Source: Manduca sexta (lineage: Eukaryota > Arthropoda > Insecta > Lepidoptera > Sphingidae). Taken from it: a stretch of 64,000 nt of DNA. The notes under the pieces were generated by a model. That model had not been told where the DNA came from. It did no database searches and saw only the letters and a program-made list of their open reading frames with translations. Below are positions 45,081-56,594 of the stretch, piece after piece. Both the position numbers and the translations under genes were made by a program. The stretch spans positions 14,945,291-15,009,290 of the forward strand of contig NC_051135.1 of the NCBI RefSeq assembly GCF_014839805.1, read 5' to 3'. Each line of letters begins with the position of its first letter. Position 1 is the first letter of the stretch.

Positions 45081-46984
45081 TATGTATAAATGCAAAAAAG
45101 TTATTATAATATGTATAGGGATGTTTGTTAGAATTTAAATATAAACGCAGAATGAATTGGCGGACGGATATGCTATTATATATTTCAGAATAATATAGAG
45201 TGGAATTATGGATTCGCGGACTATGCCGTGATAAATATCCAATAGTTAAAGAAGGCTGCCAATCCTCCAAACGTCCGGAGAAAAATATAACATAAAAACC
45301 GCGATAAAATCCGTAAAATAGTCTTATTTTAATACTAGTAAAAAAAAATATGAATCGAATCGGGCAATCACTAATCATCAAAACCTTGGAACTTGCAAAT
45401 CGCTACAATAAATCATAAACAACAATGTTCTGTGAGTTTTGACATAACTACATAATATGTACATTCAATAAAAAATATTTTTCCAAGTTTTTATTGTACT
45501 GTCGTGACATTTGTACGTCTATGTTTCATTCATAAAGAAAGAACGACGCACGCTCGCGCGTGCCTGTGTTGTCAATAATAATAACACTTTTTTTGCCAGA
45601 TAATTACCTCGTTAATATCAATTGTTCGCGGGGTTTGAAGACACTATGTACCTATACAGAGTCCACAATCCCTTCATACTTTACCACGCTTAGGACTGGC
45701 TACATTCAACAATTAAAAATAAATAAATTCTATGTAGGTATGTAGTTAAGGTATCTAAGCAAAATCAAAACGTTTAACGTTTAATATCGATCATTGGTAG
45801 AAAGGTATTATTGATTTTTCATTATTTAATGCTACATGCTTAGGGTACATCGATCGTTACGCTGAAAAAAGATTGTGATACACAAGGACGTATAGCGCGC
45901 GCATTAAAGCTGGCGATTGGCGGTTGGATAAATAAGTCAAAAACCGCCGCCGCTACCCTGGTTTTAACCCCGCGATTCGCATTGGTTTGTTTACCAGATC
46001 TTCGCGATGCGCATAGAGTTAATAATAATCATGCGGAAAATTAAATTAAGTATTTCTAACATCTAACAAATTAACAAGAACGTCGTAGAACAAACGTTGT
46101 TAATGATGTTAGCTATCAAATCCTGCAAGTTTTTTTTAAATAACCCTAAATAAGGACTAATGTATTGTTTTCTAACAGGATTTATTCAGGAGTGGATTTT
46201 TAAAACTAGATTGACTTTAGGCAGGCAATCAATTGTAATCCCTAAGTTGATTCTTTATGCCATTTCCTCGAAATGATCCCACGGTGACATCACAAACTTT
46301 GACTCCAAAAATAAAGGCCATTGGAAAAGATCAGACACGATCGATCAGAAGGCGTCTATAACAGAATTTATAGGTTTGTACGGTTTTTCTTATTTTTTTC
46401 TTATTTGAGAACGGCATTGTACCCTACTGCACTTATGGTAAGTGGAGTGGGGTCCAGATAGTACGTCGATCGACGAGAAATGATTACACCTCGCCAGTCG
46501 ACATAAATATACCGGCCTGCTTGAACCGGATGGACACAGGCAGATTCCGGAACACGACATACTTACGTAGCCCACTTTGGCCGGTTTTAATACCTTGTAT
46601 AAGTCGCTATTCTGTCGAATATAAAATATATCCTATCACCAGCAAATTTACCAGGATATTGAGACAGTAAGAGCACCTTCAAATTAATCACGAGGCTGCA
46701 GTGAGACGGTCACGCGGCAAGGCATTTCACAAGAATTGTCACAACAGAAATAATGCTAAATTAAAAGACTTTTGCGCTCATTCAATTTGCCCCTGAGTGC
46801 AGCGCAGTAGTCGTACCGTCGTGCAGCTGAAGGAGAGATATAATTTTATACAGATTTACCTTGCCACGCGAATTATTTGAAGACAATTAAATGTGTTAAA
46901 TTATTGTAAAATTATTATGAAACTAGCAGTTCTCGCAAGCAAAAATGAATTCTAAGACTATCTAATTTGACAACTTCTCACTAC
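45081..46984. other. Intergenic DNA with family-Y and family-Z repeats
   Basis: A diverged family-Y copy lies at 45220-45375 (GGCTGCCAATCCTCCAAACG, CCGCGATAAAATCCG). A minus-orientation family-Z copy lies at 46390-46665 (CCGGAACACGACATACTTAC, AAATGATTACACCTCGCCAG). No exon was found. Confidence 0.5.
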
Positions 46985-47765
46985 CTACTTAGCTAATCAT
47001 TATCACAATACTAGAGGTCTACGTACTAAACTCATGGATAGATTTCCTATCCATGTACAAACTATGACCATGTCACCCTCACAGAAAGTGGCTGGACAAC
47101 AAAATCTATAATGCTGAACTATTTGACAGTTGCTAAACTGTTTACAGGAGAGATCACGAAAGCATGGATTTTCATACTAATGAAGATGACACGGGCGCGG
47201 TGATAGCAGTTTCTAAGAAATTCTATTCTGCTCAGAATAAAGATGGAGTCATTCTATGTGAACTTTTCGTCAAAGTAGAAATTAGTCAAAAGAAATATCT
47301 TTACTTCTTTGCTGTATATCGCCCGCCTCCATTGAATAGAAATATCATCAAACATTTTATAGATAATATTAGCCACGTTATCGTCTCCTTTGGTATGGAA
47401 TATGTATGCCTTGTCGATGATTTTAATATAAGTTGTATCTCAAGTCCAGATTCTACAAGTACAAGTTATAGTAAACCAGTTTGTCAAGATTCATCACTAG
47501 CGTAATCGTTTATTGACTTTGTGTCACTTAACTCATACAACATAACGATGTTAATAACTCAAACAAAATTTTGGACTTGGTTGTGAACAATATGGGTAGC
47601 AAAACTGTTCCAACGTCAGGAAATACGTTACTCATAACTGATCCGCATCATATTCCACTGGATGTTGTAACAGAATTCATGAATAATAAAATAAATACAA
47701 GAAAATTAAGTCACAACTAGAAAGTAAATTGGTAGAAGAAGTAAATTGGGAAAACGAATTTGTCT

Positions 47766-48010
47766 GATAGCCTCGGTGGCGTAGTAGTACTGCATGTGCG
47801 GTACGACAGCGCTTTGAGGCCCTGGGTTCTAATCCCGGGTCGGGTAGAGTGATATTTAGTTTTTCTGCTCAGTATCAGCCCGGAGCCGTGCCCGTTATGG
47901 CGATAGGCTCGTCCCTTATCACATCACGGGACGGAACACACTTGGCGAAAACTGGATGCCCTGGTTGTGCCTTATTTTCCCCTTCGGGGATAAATGCGGG
48001 ATGTTGTGCG
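47766..48010 (+). repeat. SINE family B inserted in the LINE relic
   Basis: GCCTCGGTGGCGTAGTAGTA, GGGTTCTAATCCCGGGTCGG, TCAGTATCAGCCCGGAG and CCCCTTCGGGGATAAATGCG follow in order. Confidence 0.85.
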
Positions 48011-48149
48011 TATGTATATGAAATCAGTCTATTCAGTGATGTCAATAATATGATATCATTATTTTACAAAGTTTTTAATGACATAATACAAATATGTTAC
48101 TGAATCCAATCCTGTTCAGCGGAAGTTTTCACCTTGGTACAATAAATAA

Positions 48150-48500
48150 AATAAAAAATAAAATAAGTACTTTATTTATCACATAGGCGAACAAAGCTGC
48201 ACTTTTAACATGTTACGTGAAAACAAAGCATGAGAATAATTAATATTATTTCTAAACAACTATTAAATTACTAATATAACTATGGACATTTTAAATTAGG
48301 GATAAAATTTATAATGAAAACAAGGTACAAACCGAAGTAACCAGCTCGAGCTGGCAGGTAGGGTGAAATAAAAGGATAGCGCGTCGCGATCCTCACCGGC
48401 GAGGACATGAGCCCTGACCTAGCTAACCTACCAGCCTTTCACTAGCTACCTAAGTGGTGACTACCCGAAGAAGAAAGGCAGAAAGAAACTCCGGGCTTTT
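48150..48500 (-). repeat. LINE 3' end, family D, minus strand, inserted in the LINE relic
   Basis: AGTACTTTATTTATCACATA, GGCGAACAAAGC, CGATCCTCACCGGCGAGGAC and TAGCTACCTAAGTGGTGACT are the reverse complement of family D. Confidence 0.8.
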
Positions 48501-48960
48501 AAAAAATAATTACATGTTACTCACAGTAAAATCACAAGGCATTTGAAAGGTCTTGACATACATAAATGGTCAAGACCAGATGGAATCCCACCTTATTTTA
48601 TATCACTATGCGCCTCATCTTTACGTTTACCTTTGTTTCTCATTATACATAAGTCCTTATTAACATGCACATTTACAAAAAAAATTAAGTCCGTTAAAGT
48701 TGTCCCTATTCACAAAAACGGAAATAAATAATATGATTCTAATTACAGATCTCTATACTGTCTGCCTTTGTTAAATCATTCAAAGCTAGTTTATCCGTAA
48801 GTATCTGAAATGTTAAACTAATAATTTTTTTATTAGTGAACAACATAGTTTCATCCAGACCCGTTCTACAAATATAAACTTATCGACTAAATTTAATGTA
48901 ATTGCTACTCTTATTTCGTCAAAAATACATATCATTGGTTTATGTATAGTTAATACTTTC

Positions 48961-49642
48961 TAATACTGGTGTTATTTTTTCACTGCATTCTGTGACACCT
49001 AAGAATGTTTATTATTACTACTACATATTATTGAAGCTAGTTATAATGTAACTACTATTGGATTTACCTAATTATAAATAATTGTAAGTAGCATTTCTCA
49101 CTGACTACCTGAAGTAAGCAAGGCAGGAAAAAACCCGGACCTTATTATTGACTAACCGATAAAAAACATACACTTATTATACTTTAAGTTATATATCTAA
49201 AGGTTATGTAAAACAAAAATAGTTCCATTTTCTGACACAGCGGATATGAATATCATTCTTGAGATTCATGACGTATTCGTTGCGTTTATGAACTATTTCG
49301 TAATAAACACTGACAATCCAAATCGTAGATATGGAAGTTTGCGAAAAATTTGGTAAGTACGTACTACATACTTTGTATATTAGGTGGTGATATTAGAGTA
49401 GATAGCGAAGCGAAAACAAGTTCTAAAACTCGCCATAGTAGCCTATGACAGTGACGTATTTCGGGATAAGTTATTGTTCATCCGGTTTTAAACAGGCCGT
49501 CATAATTATGTCTACTAGCGAGGAGCAATCATCTCTCGTAGTCAACAATCTACCTGGACCCTACTCCATTAACAGACTTGTACAATGAGCTCATTTTAAC
49601 ATGCCTGTAATGTATTAAAAATAGAGTCACTATAGCCAAGTG
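48961..49642. other. Intergenic DNA with a family-Z fragment
   Basis: 49420-49600 carries AACAGGCCGTCATAATTATG, TCTACTAGCGAGGAGCAATC and CTGGACCCTACTCCATTAAC, matching family Z. Nothing else was recognised. Confidence 0.45.
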
Positions 49643-49982
49643 ATATTAAGCGGCGATAGCCTAGTTGGGAGTGAAACGGACTGCCGAGACAAATGTCCGC
49701 AGGTTCAAATCCCAAGGGCACACACCTCTGATTTTTCTAAAAAATCATGTGTGTATTCTTTGTGAATTTATCGTTTGCTTTAACGGTGAAGGAAAACATC
49801 GTGATGAAACCTGCACATCTAAGAAGTTCTCTATAGGAATTTCGAAGGTGTGTGAAGTCTACCAATCCGCACTAGGCCAGCGTGGTGGACTAAGGCCTAA
49901 TCCCTCTCTGTAGTAGAGGAGGCCCGTGCTCAGCAGTGGGCAAGTATATAATACAGGGCTGATATTATTATTATTATTATTA
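49643..49982 (+). repeat. SINE family A, full length, with 12-bp target duplication
   Basis: The same head, body and (ATT)n tail as at 31093. TATAGCCAAGTG occurs directly before (49631-49642) and directly after (49983-49994), marking the target site duplication and exact ends. Confidence 0.9.
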
Positions 49983-50282
49983 TATAGCCAAGTGGCTATA
50001 GAAAGTTCTATTGTATATCATTTTAAATAAATATTATATTTTGCAAATAAAACAATATAGGTACCTATATATTGTATAAATTAGAAACTCCTCCTTTTGT
50101 GAAGTCACTTAAAAATATTAAAATATTCAGCTCATGACCAACCCGCACGTAAAAGCAAGGTCTTATTTTTAATTAGGTTAATAACCGACCCGAATGTACT
50201 TAATTTTACAAGATCATTTTTTATTTTAAATAATTTGGGATAAAACCTATTTTTACCTCATTAAAGTCGACGGTTCTCAAAT

Positions 50283-50525
50283 CACTCACACCTTTTGTCC
50301 CTAAAGGGGAAGGCAGAAACGCAATTGGTACACCCCTTTCACCGAGCATATGCTGTTCCATAATGTGATAGGGCGCAATCGCATAGCCATATCGGGCACA
50401 TGCCCAAGACTTCGAACCGATAATAAAAATAAAACAAATATCACCGCCCAACCCGGGGTCGAAACCAAGACCCCAACACTGCAGTTGTATTGGTACAACT
50501 ACGCCACCAAGGCAGTCGTGTAGGC
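50283..50525 (-). repeat. SINE family B, minus strand
   Basis: CTAAAGGGGAAGGCAGAAAC, TGTTCCATAATGTGATAGGG, CGCCCAACCCGGGGTCGAAA and the head GTACAACTACGCCACCAAGG read in reverse order. Confidence 0.8.
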
Positions 50526-50634
50526 AGACTGCACATTTGGAGACGCCTTGAATGTCTTTTATTGGCGATAGGAAACAGTTAACATTAGGTGATCTAGTTT
50601 TCAATTTGACATGACACTAACTTGAGATTATATT

Positions 50635-50955
50635 TTTTTATTTTTTTGAATGACGAGACTAGCTTGCTGTTCGCCTGATGGTAAGCGATGCGGCCGCCCA
50701 TAAACAGCAAAAACACCATCCAACACCTTTAATTACAAAGTATTGTTCGTTATTCTGCTGCGCTCGCCATTCTGAGAAGTGAGATGTTAAGTCTTATTAT
50801 GTCTAGTAGTTACACTGGCTACGATGTCCTTCAAACCGGAATACAACAGTGACTACACACTGTTGTTTGGCGGCAGAAATAAACATTGCGGTAATACCTA
50901 CCCAGGCGGACTCTTACTTGAAAGACCGATCGCCAATAAATCTCTTTTAGGGCCG
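50635..50955 (+). repeat. Dispersed repeat family C, copy 2
   Basis: GCTGTTCGCCTGATGGTAAG, AAAACACCATCCAACACC, TTACACTGGCTACGATGTCC and CCTACCCAGGCGGACTCTTA align with 13235-13570. Confidence 0.7.
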
Positions 50956-51186
50956 CATTAATAGATGCTACTTAGCATCGACCAGCGGTGATATTATCAA
51001 CAGTTAGTATCATAATATCGTCAGCATTTAATCAACAGAGAGCAATATCTCAAATGATATCTTAAGCAGCACATAACAGATAAGTTTTAATTATTAAATT
51101 GCGTTGACTGAGCTGACAATGAGCGCTCAAGTTTTGTTTATTAAATAGTTCTACATCTTAAATGTCTACTTAAGATTCCATTCAAA

Positions 51187-51425
51187 GGTGTCGGTGGTAG
51201 AAAATGTTTTATATCCGCCGGTATAGCTACCCCGTACACAAGATGTTAAAACCCGCCATATTGGCGCACGTGTCGCGTTCCAGGATCAGCCTATGTATAT
51301 CCGTTTCCAACAGGCCGGCATAATTGTGGCGACTGTAGAGGGGTAATCATCTCTCGTCAGCCGAGATTCTATTGAACCCTACTCCACTCACTATCAGGTG
51401 TAGGGGTCAATTCGTCAAGCTTGTA
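51187..51425 (+). repeat. Dispersed repeat family Z, most complete copy
   Basis: GTGGTAGAAAATGTTTTATA, CCGTACACAAGATGTTAAAA, CCAACAGGCCGGCATAATTG and CTACTCCACTCACTATCAGG. Other copies are at 18004, 19360 and 46390 (opposite orientation) and 39170 and 49420 (same orientation). Confidence 0.6.
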
Positions 51426-51483
51426 TAAAAAGGTGTTTGTGTACGGTAGAATGTTTTAGTACGGAACAATAAGTCATTATATA

Positions 51484-51754
51484 ACTTCGCCCGCGTGAAG
51501 GAGTTTTCTGGGATAAACGTCCCATTATATATTTTCCTAGGATAGTATTCTATAACCTTCCCAGGGTCTTAAACTGTCTCAAACTTCATTTTGTTTTACC
51601 ACTTTTATTTCATGTCCCACGGGAACGGGATAAAAAATCCTATGTCCCTCTCCTGGTTCTAAGCTACCTCCCCAACAATTTTCAGCCAAATTGGTTCAGC
51701 CGTTCTTGAGTTATAAATAGTGTAACTAACACAACTTTCTTTAATATATATAGA
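51484..51754 (-). mobile_element. Non-autonomous Helitron, minus strand
   Basis: On the minus strand it starts TCTATATATATTAAAG (end at 51754) and continues GTGTTAGTTACACTATTTAT and CAAGAACGGCTGAACC, the same 5' module as at 8596. It then runs into the GTCCC...GCGGGCGAAG 3' module. The terminal CTAG is not visible at the left end. Confidence 0.7.
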
Positions 51755-52235
51755 TTTATTATATTATATTATAATGTTGTATTCTGGTACTATAAATTAT
51801 GTTCTGTGTTGCATAATAATTCGCTGTAATGCCTACACGCTGCAGCAAAACAACTTCTCTAAGATTTTGGGTATTTCTGATTGGCTTTGTTGTGCTGCAG
51901 ATTAGTCATGTAATTAAATGTTTTATAATGTATAAATGCAACCGATCGTCTTGTTGTATTTTCCTCTATAATCTTTTTTATTGACCGAAAATTATAATTG
52001 TAAATATAGGTGAATGCACGCTGTACACCGTTTATTAATTATGTAGATATTCATTTCTCCTTTATTTTGTACTAAAGTTTATTTTATGCCTGTTCAGGGT
52101 TAAATCCCTTCACTTTGATCGCGTTCCATTTCAACGGTGATTTGGGTAAGATGTAAGAGGTGCAACATCGTATAAATCAAATAACTTGCTATTCTGATAT
52201 AATTTCGTTATTTGATAATGTTGATTTATTTATTT
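51755..52235. other. AT-rich DNA before the second gap
   Basis: Nothing recognised. Confidence 0.4.
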
Positions 52236-52735
52236 NNNNNNNNNNNNNNNNNNNNNNNNNNNNNNNNNNNNNNNNNNNNNNNNNNNNNNNNNNNNNNNNN
52301 NNNNNNNNNNNNNNNNNNNNNNNNNNNNNNNNNNNNNNNNNNNNNNNNNNNNNNNNNNNNNNNNNNNNNNNNNNNNNNNNNNNNNNNNNNNNNNNNNNNN
52401 NNNNNNNNNNNNNNNNNNNNNNNNNNNNNNNNNNNNNNNNNNNNNNNNNNNNNNNNNNNNNNNNNNNNNNNNNNNNNNNNNNNNNNNNNNNNNNNNNNNN
52501 NNNNNNNNNNNNNNNNNNNNNNNNNNNNNNNNNNNNNNNNNNNNNNNNNNNNNNNNNNNNNNNNNNNNNNNNNNNNNNNNNNNNNNNNNNNNNNNNNNNN
52601 NNNNNNNNNNNNNNNNNNNNNNNNNNNNNNNNNNNNNNNNNNNNNNNNNNNNNNNNNNNNNNNNNNNNNNNNNNNNNNNNNNNNNNNNNNNNNNNNNNNN
52701 NNNNNNNNNNNNNNNNNNNNNNNNNNNNNNNNNNN
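52236..52735. other. Assembly gap, exactly 500 N
   Basis: Placeholder gap immediately upstream of an open coding frame, so the 5' part of that exon is probably hidden here. Confidence 0.95.
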
Positions 52736-54869
52736 TTTGAAGATTTTAGTAAACATAAAGAAGTAATTTATACGTCAACACACGGACTGTGCCGGTTATA
52801 AAAAAATATGAATTAGAATATTTTTACCCAAAGAGAATCCTATTTCCGAAAGAAACTTCCAATACCGAAGAATACAGCCTAAGTAGCAAGTATCCTTTAA
52901 TGAAAGAAAATAAAATCCAAACGATGAACGATGACGACTATTTTACTAGTTCAAAGGATATAATATCAAGTTTTCAATTAGGTACGAAAAATCTGCGAGA
53001 AACTACAAGAAAATCTTACGGGAGTGAAGTAAATACTCTGAATGAGGGTATTATTGGTGGAAAAACATATGGAATAACTCATAGGATTGCAAATATCAAT
53101 GTGAATAATTTAACAAATGTAAACCAAAAGCCTATCACAGACAATATGTCACCACATAATCTTACAAACAAAGATTTTACCAAAGAATTGAAAGTGACTA
53201 CAAAAGAAATAAATTCAACTTTTCTTAATTGGAAGGATTTTAATAAAAATCTAAGCGAATTCACACGAGAGGTGGCAAAATAAAAGAAAACACATTTAAC
53301 GATATATTCCAAGCGGCAAAAAAAAATTCTTCAAATATTCCAAAGAATCATTATAATTCTGACAAAACCATAGAAATACCATTCCAAGTTATCGATGATA
53401 AAGATATACAGACCTTTGAAAAATCTACAACTCTCTTAGTACAACCAAACATTAAAACAAATCCCTTTATTTTCTACCGAATACATTCTAATCCAAATAT
53501 ATATGACGATGAAGATGGAAAAAAGTCAATCAAAATTACTAAAATTAATATAGTTAACAACTACGTGGAAAAACATGATTACAAATTTAAAATTCCGACA
53601 GTGGCGTTTGAAAAAGCGACACCAGCAACCCAAGAGATTAATACTGGCTTTCCAATAAAACAAAGAAAATTTGAGGAGACGGTTCGCAAAGATAATACGA
53701 TACATAACTTCACTACCTCAAAAGCTATGCAAACCGATACTACAGGCACAACAGTATCAGCGAGTAATCATTTTGCACAAACACTAACCACACCACATCA
53801 AGCGACAACGTCTAAGACAGTAAGAACAGTAAAGTATAATACATATAAACCAACTGAAATAGATGAACTCGAAATATCTGTACAATATAAAAGTACATCA
53901 AAACTTACGTCAACTAAAACAACATATAAATCTACAATTAAACCACAATACTATCATGCATTCACAATAAAAAAATTAAATAAAAGTATGATATCAAAAA
54001 CTACGAAGAAAACACCGAAATTAATCAAACCAAGACCAAGATTGAATTATAACAAAGTTAAAAATGATTTTACAACACGCTCAAATCTAACAGGGAAATA
54101 TTTTTCAAAAACGTATCCTAACAAAATGCAACTCTTAGATCCATTTTCGAAAACCAATATGTACCCATTAAAAATGATGCCTCTCAAAACGCAAAGGAAG
54201 GTAATGAAAAGGATTCGTTTCTCCAATAAGAAGAGTGAACCATTCACAAACACAAAAGACGTACTTTCCAGAAGATTCATTTCATCACAAAATAATATTA
54301 AAGCCTGGTCCATGCTCAAAAGACCACATTTCATCATTCCCAAACCAGCAACAGCAAGACAGTTAATTTTAAAGCCCAAGTTCGAGCCAATAGATAATCC
54401 GAATGATTACTTTCGGCCCAAACCCTTATTTGTAAGAAACAATGATAATTTCTATGCAAATGATTACCAGACGCCTAAAAGACAACCTGATTTGAAATGG
54501 AGGAACAAAATAAGCTATATACAAGATGCTTTGAAGCAATTCGCGCCGCAAACAAAATCAAGAATAGATACAACTTTAGAAAGACCTACGTTACTACCGA
54601 CGTACAAACCAAAGTTCTTGAGAGACAGGATAGACTCCATCAGAAATTATCTCAATAATGGTGAATACGTGAAGCCGACAAAAAAATCTCTTGAACGCGA
54701 ATATTTCTTAAAGGATTATGAAAATGATGACGACCAGTCTTCAATGTTTTACTATCGAAGAGATAATCAAGGCGACGTGGAGACTACGACGGCTAAGAGA
54801 CGAACGCGACGAAAACCAAGAACGTTATTTTTCCTCAGTCCGACTGTACCGTATAATCATTATTTTTAA
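52736..54869 (+). pseudogene. Long low-complexity Thr/Lys/Pro/Asn-rich reading frame, unknown function
   Basis: About 710 codons are open if two frame breaks are allowed: one near 52770-52790, one at the AAAA run near 53278-53281. Each fits loss of a single base. The main uninterrupted part runs from about 53283 (first ATG 53565) to the TAA at 54867-54869. The protein is strongly basic, rich in Thr, Lys, Asn and Pro, with clusters such as TTSKTVRTVKYNTYKPTE and KTPKLIKPRPRLNYNKVK. It has few Cys or Trp and no visible membrane segment. The C-terminus is dibasic-rich (TTTAKRRTRRKPRTLFFLSP). AATAAA lies 12 bp after the stop. No intron splits it. I do not recognise a family; a secreted or matrix-like disordered protein is one guess. 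It could be an intact gene with assembly errors. Confidence 0.6.
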
Positions 54870-54880
54870 GTGTTGTAAAC

Positions 54881-54886
54881 CAATAA
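54881..54886 (+). terminator. Probable polyadenylation signal of the low-complexity gene
   Basis: A CAATAAAC context shortly after the stop codon at 54869, followed by AT-rich and GT-rich sequence. Confidence 0.5.
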
Positions 54887-55671
54887 ACATGTAATAAGTA
54901 ATGTGTTTTATAATGAGTTTTTGTCTCTTATTTCGAACTATACGGGCATATGTACAATTAATAAACTTTTAGTTTATCGAGCCTTTATGTTATTAATTTA
55001 AAATTAGTATTTATTCTGCATAGAAGCAAATGTGGAACAAATATATCAAATATTATGAGTAATAAATAATGATGATCAATGCCTATTAAACGCTTTCTGA
55101 GGAACTTTTAATGGCTCCTTGATGTCTTCATGATAAAAATAATACACTCAGTCAAAATGTATACTGTGTCTATACATATATACTGAACTCTGCAATCGTT
55201 TCCAAGTAAATAACAAAATTCCGCGAAATGAAAGCGAAAGCCCTGTTTCATTTATAAAAGTCTTTCCAACAAAGGGTAGACGACAGTTATAACCTGCTTC
55301 CAAGATATTACTTAATGCTTTTCTTTGAATTCTACGTCCACAATGTTTAAATTATTCTTTTAAAGTGCAGGTCAATATTCTTTCAAAGTTATAGATATTC
55401 AAAGAAATAGAGAAAACTACAAAACGTGATAGTGTGTGTTTAAGTTTATGAATACGAATGTTGGTGGTATTATTTCATATTTCACAGTTTATATTATACA
55501 TAACCACAATGCAGTATTAGCAGTATATTTGCTTGCTTCAATTACATACATATATTCATAAGGCAACGAATGCCTGCTTCATACTGAAATATAACTAACT
55601 ACGGTTGGCTGTGTTTATTTACTTATTTATACACAGAGAAAATAGCTAAGAACATATTACACTGTAATACT
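54887..55671. other. Spacer without recognised features
   Basis: AT-rich. No upstream exon of the choline acetyltransferase gene was seen. Confidence 0.4.
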
Positions 55672-55938
55672 ACCGACTGCCTCGGTGGCGTAGTTGTATT
55701 GCATGTCCAGTACAATAGCGCTCTGAGGTCCTGGGTTCGAATCCCGGGTCGGGCAAAGTGATATTTGGGTTTTTCTGCTCAGTACCAGCCCGGAGTCTGG
55801 AATTTGTGCCCGATATGGCGATAGGCTCGCCCCCTATCACATCATGGGACGGAACATACTTGGCGAAAAGTGGGTGCCCTAGTTGCGCCTCTGCAATACT
55901 CCTTCGGGGATAAAATGCGTGATGTTATGTAATACTAG
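55672..55938 (+). repeat. SINE family B, full length
   Basis: The tRNA-like head TGCCTCGGTGGCGTAGTTGT and GGGTTCGAATCCCGGGTCGG, then TCTGCTCAGTACCAGCCCGG, GCCCGATATGGCGATAGGCT and CTCCTTCGGGGATAAAATGC. Confidence 0.88.
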
Positions 55939-56062
55939 CTAACTCGTGTCTGTTTTGGAATGCAATATCTGTCATAAGTTTTGACTTTTCATCATAGGAA
56001 CCGGATCAGGCATCAGTAGGATACGAAGATGATGTATTTATATCGTTATAAATATCTGTTAT

Positions 56063-56350
56063 GTATTATAATAATAATATCAGCCCTGTATTTTATATTC
56101 TGTCTCACTGCTCGACTCGTTCCTCACCTACTACTGAGAGGGATTAGGCCTTAGTCCAACATGTTGGCGTAATACGGTTTGACAGACTTTATATACTCTG
56201 AAAATTCTTAGAGAATTTCTCAGGTTTTCAGAGGTATTCTCACGTTCTTTTCCTTCACCGTTAAAGCAAGCGATAATTCACAACGAATACACACATAATA
56301 TTAGAGTTGGGTTTTGAATCTGCCGACATTCGCTTCGGCATATGATATGT
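56063..56350 (-). repeat. SINE family A, minus strand
   Basis: TAATATCAGCCCTGTATTTT, GAGGGATTAGGCCTTAGTCC, CCTTCACCGTTAAAGCAAGC and a degenerate head near GGGTTTTGAATCTGCCGACA. Confidence 0.8.
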
Positions 56351-56594
56351 ATTATTTAGATCCAATATTAATAATAAAAGTCTCAACCCAATAAATTTCT
56401 CTATTCAAAAGGCTAATATTGTGCCGCCTTTACGAAATGTCGAATTTCATAAGGAAAAGCATCCAGATTTGAAACAAAAATCTTCCAACAACCAACATTA
56501 CTCAATGCGAAAATCGATTTTCTTGCGTTTGAAAGATGAACGCGCAATGCGCTATTTTGTTGATAATTAAATAATAAATACCTTTTCTCTGCAG

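Larger units (their letters stand above)
46985..48960 (+). pseudogene. Jockey-type LINE relic broken by two later insertions
   Basis: The endonuclease begins with NHYHNTRGLRTK (about 46993). It continues with GAVIAVSKKFYS and LFVKVEISQKKYLYFFAVYR in the open stretch 47164-47505, then decays. After a SINE (47766-48010) it resumes with LFSDVNNMISLFYKVFNDII and VQRKFSPWYN. A minus-strand LINE tail (48150-48500) interrupts again. The RT N-terminus then follows: RPDGIPPYFISLCASSL, VVPIHKNGNK, YDSNYRSL and QHSFIQTRST near 48848. Several stops and frame changes make it inactive. Family knowledge: the order endonuclease, linker, RT fits the Jockey superfamily. Confidence 0.8.
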
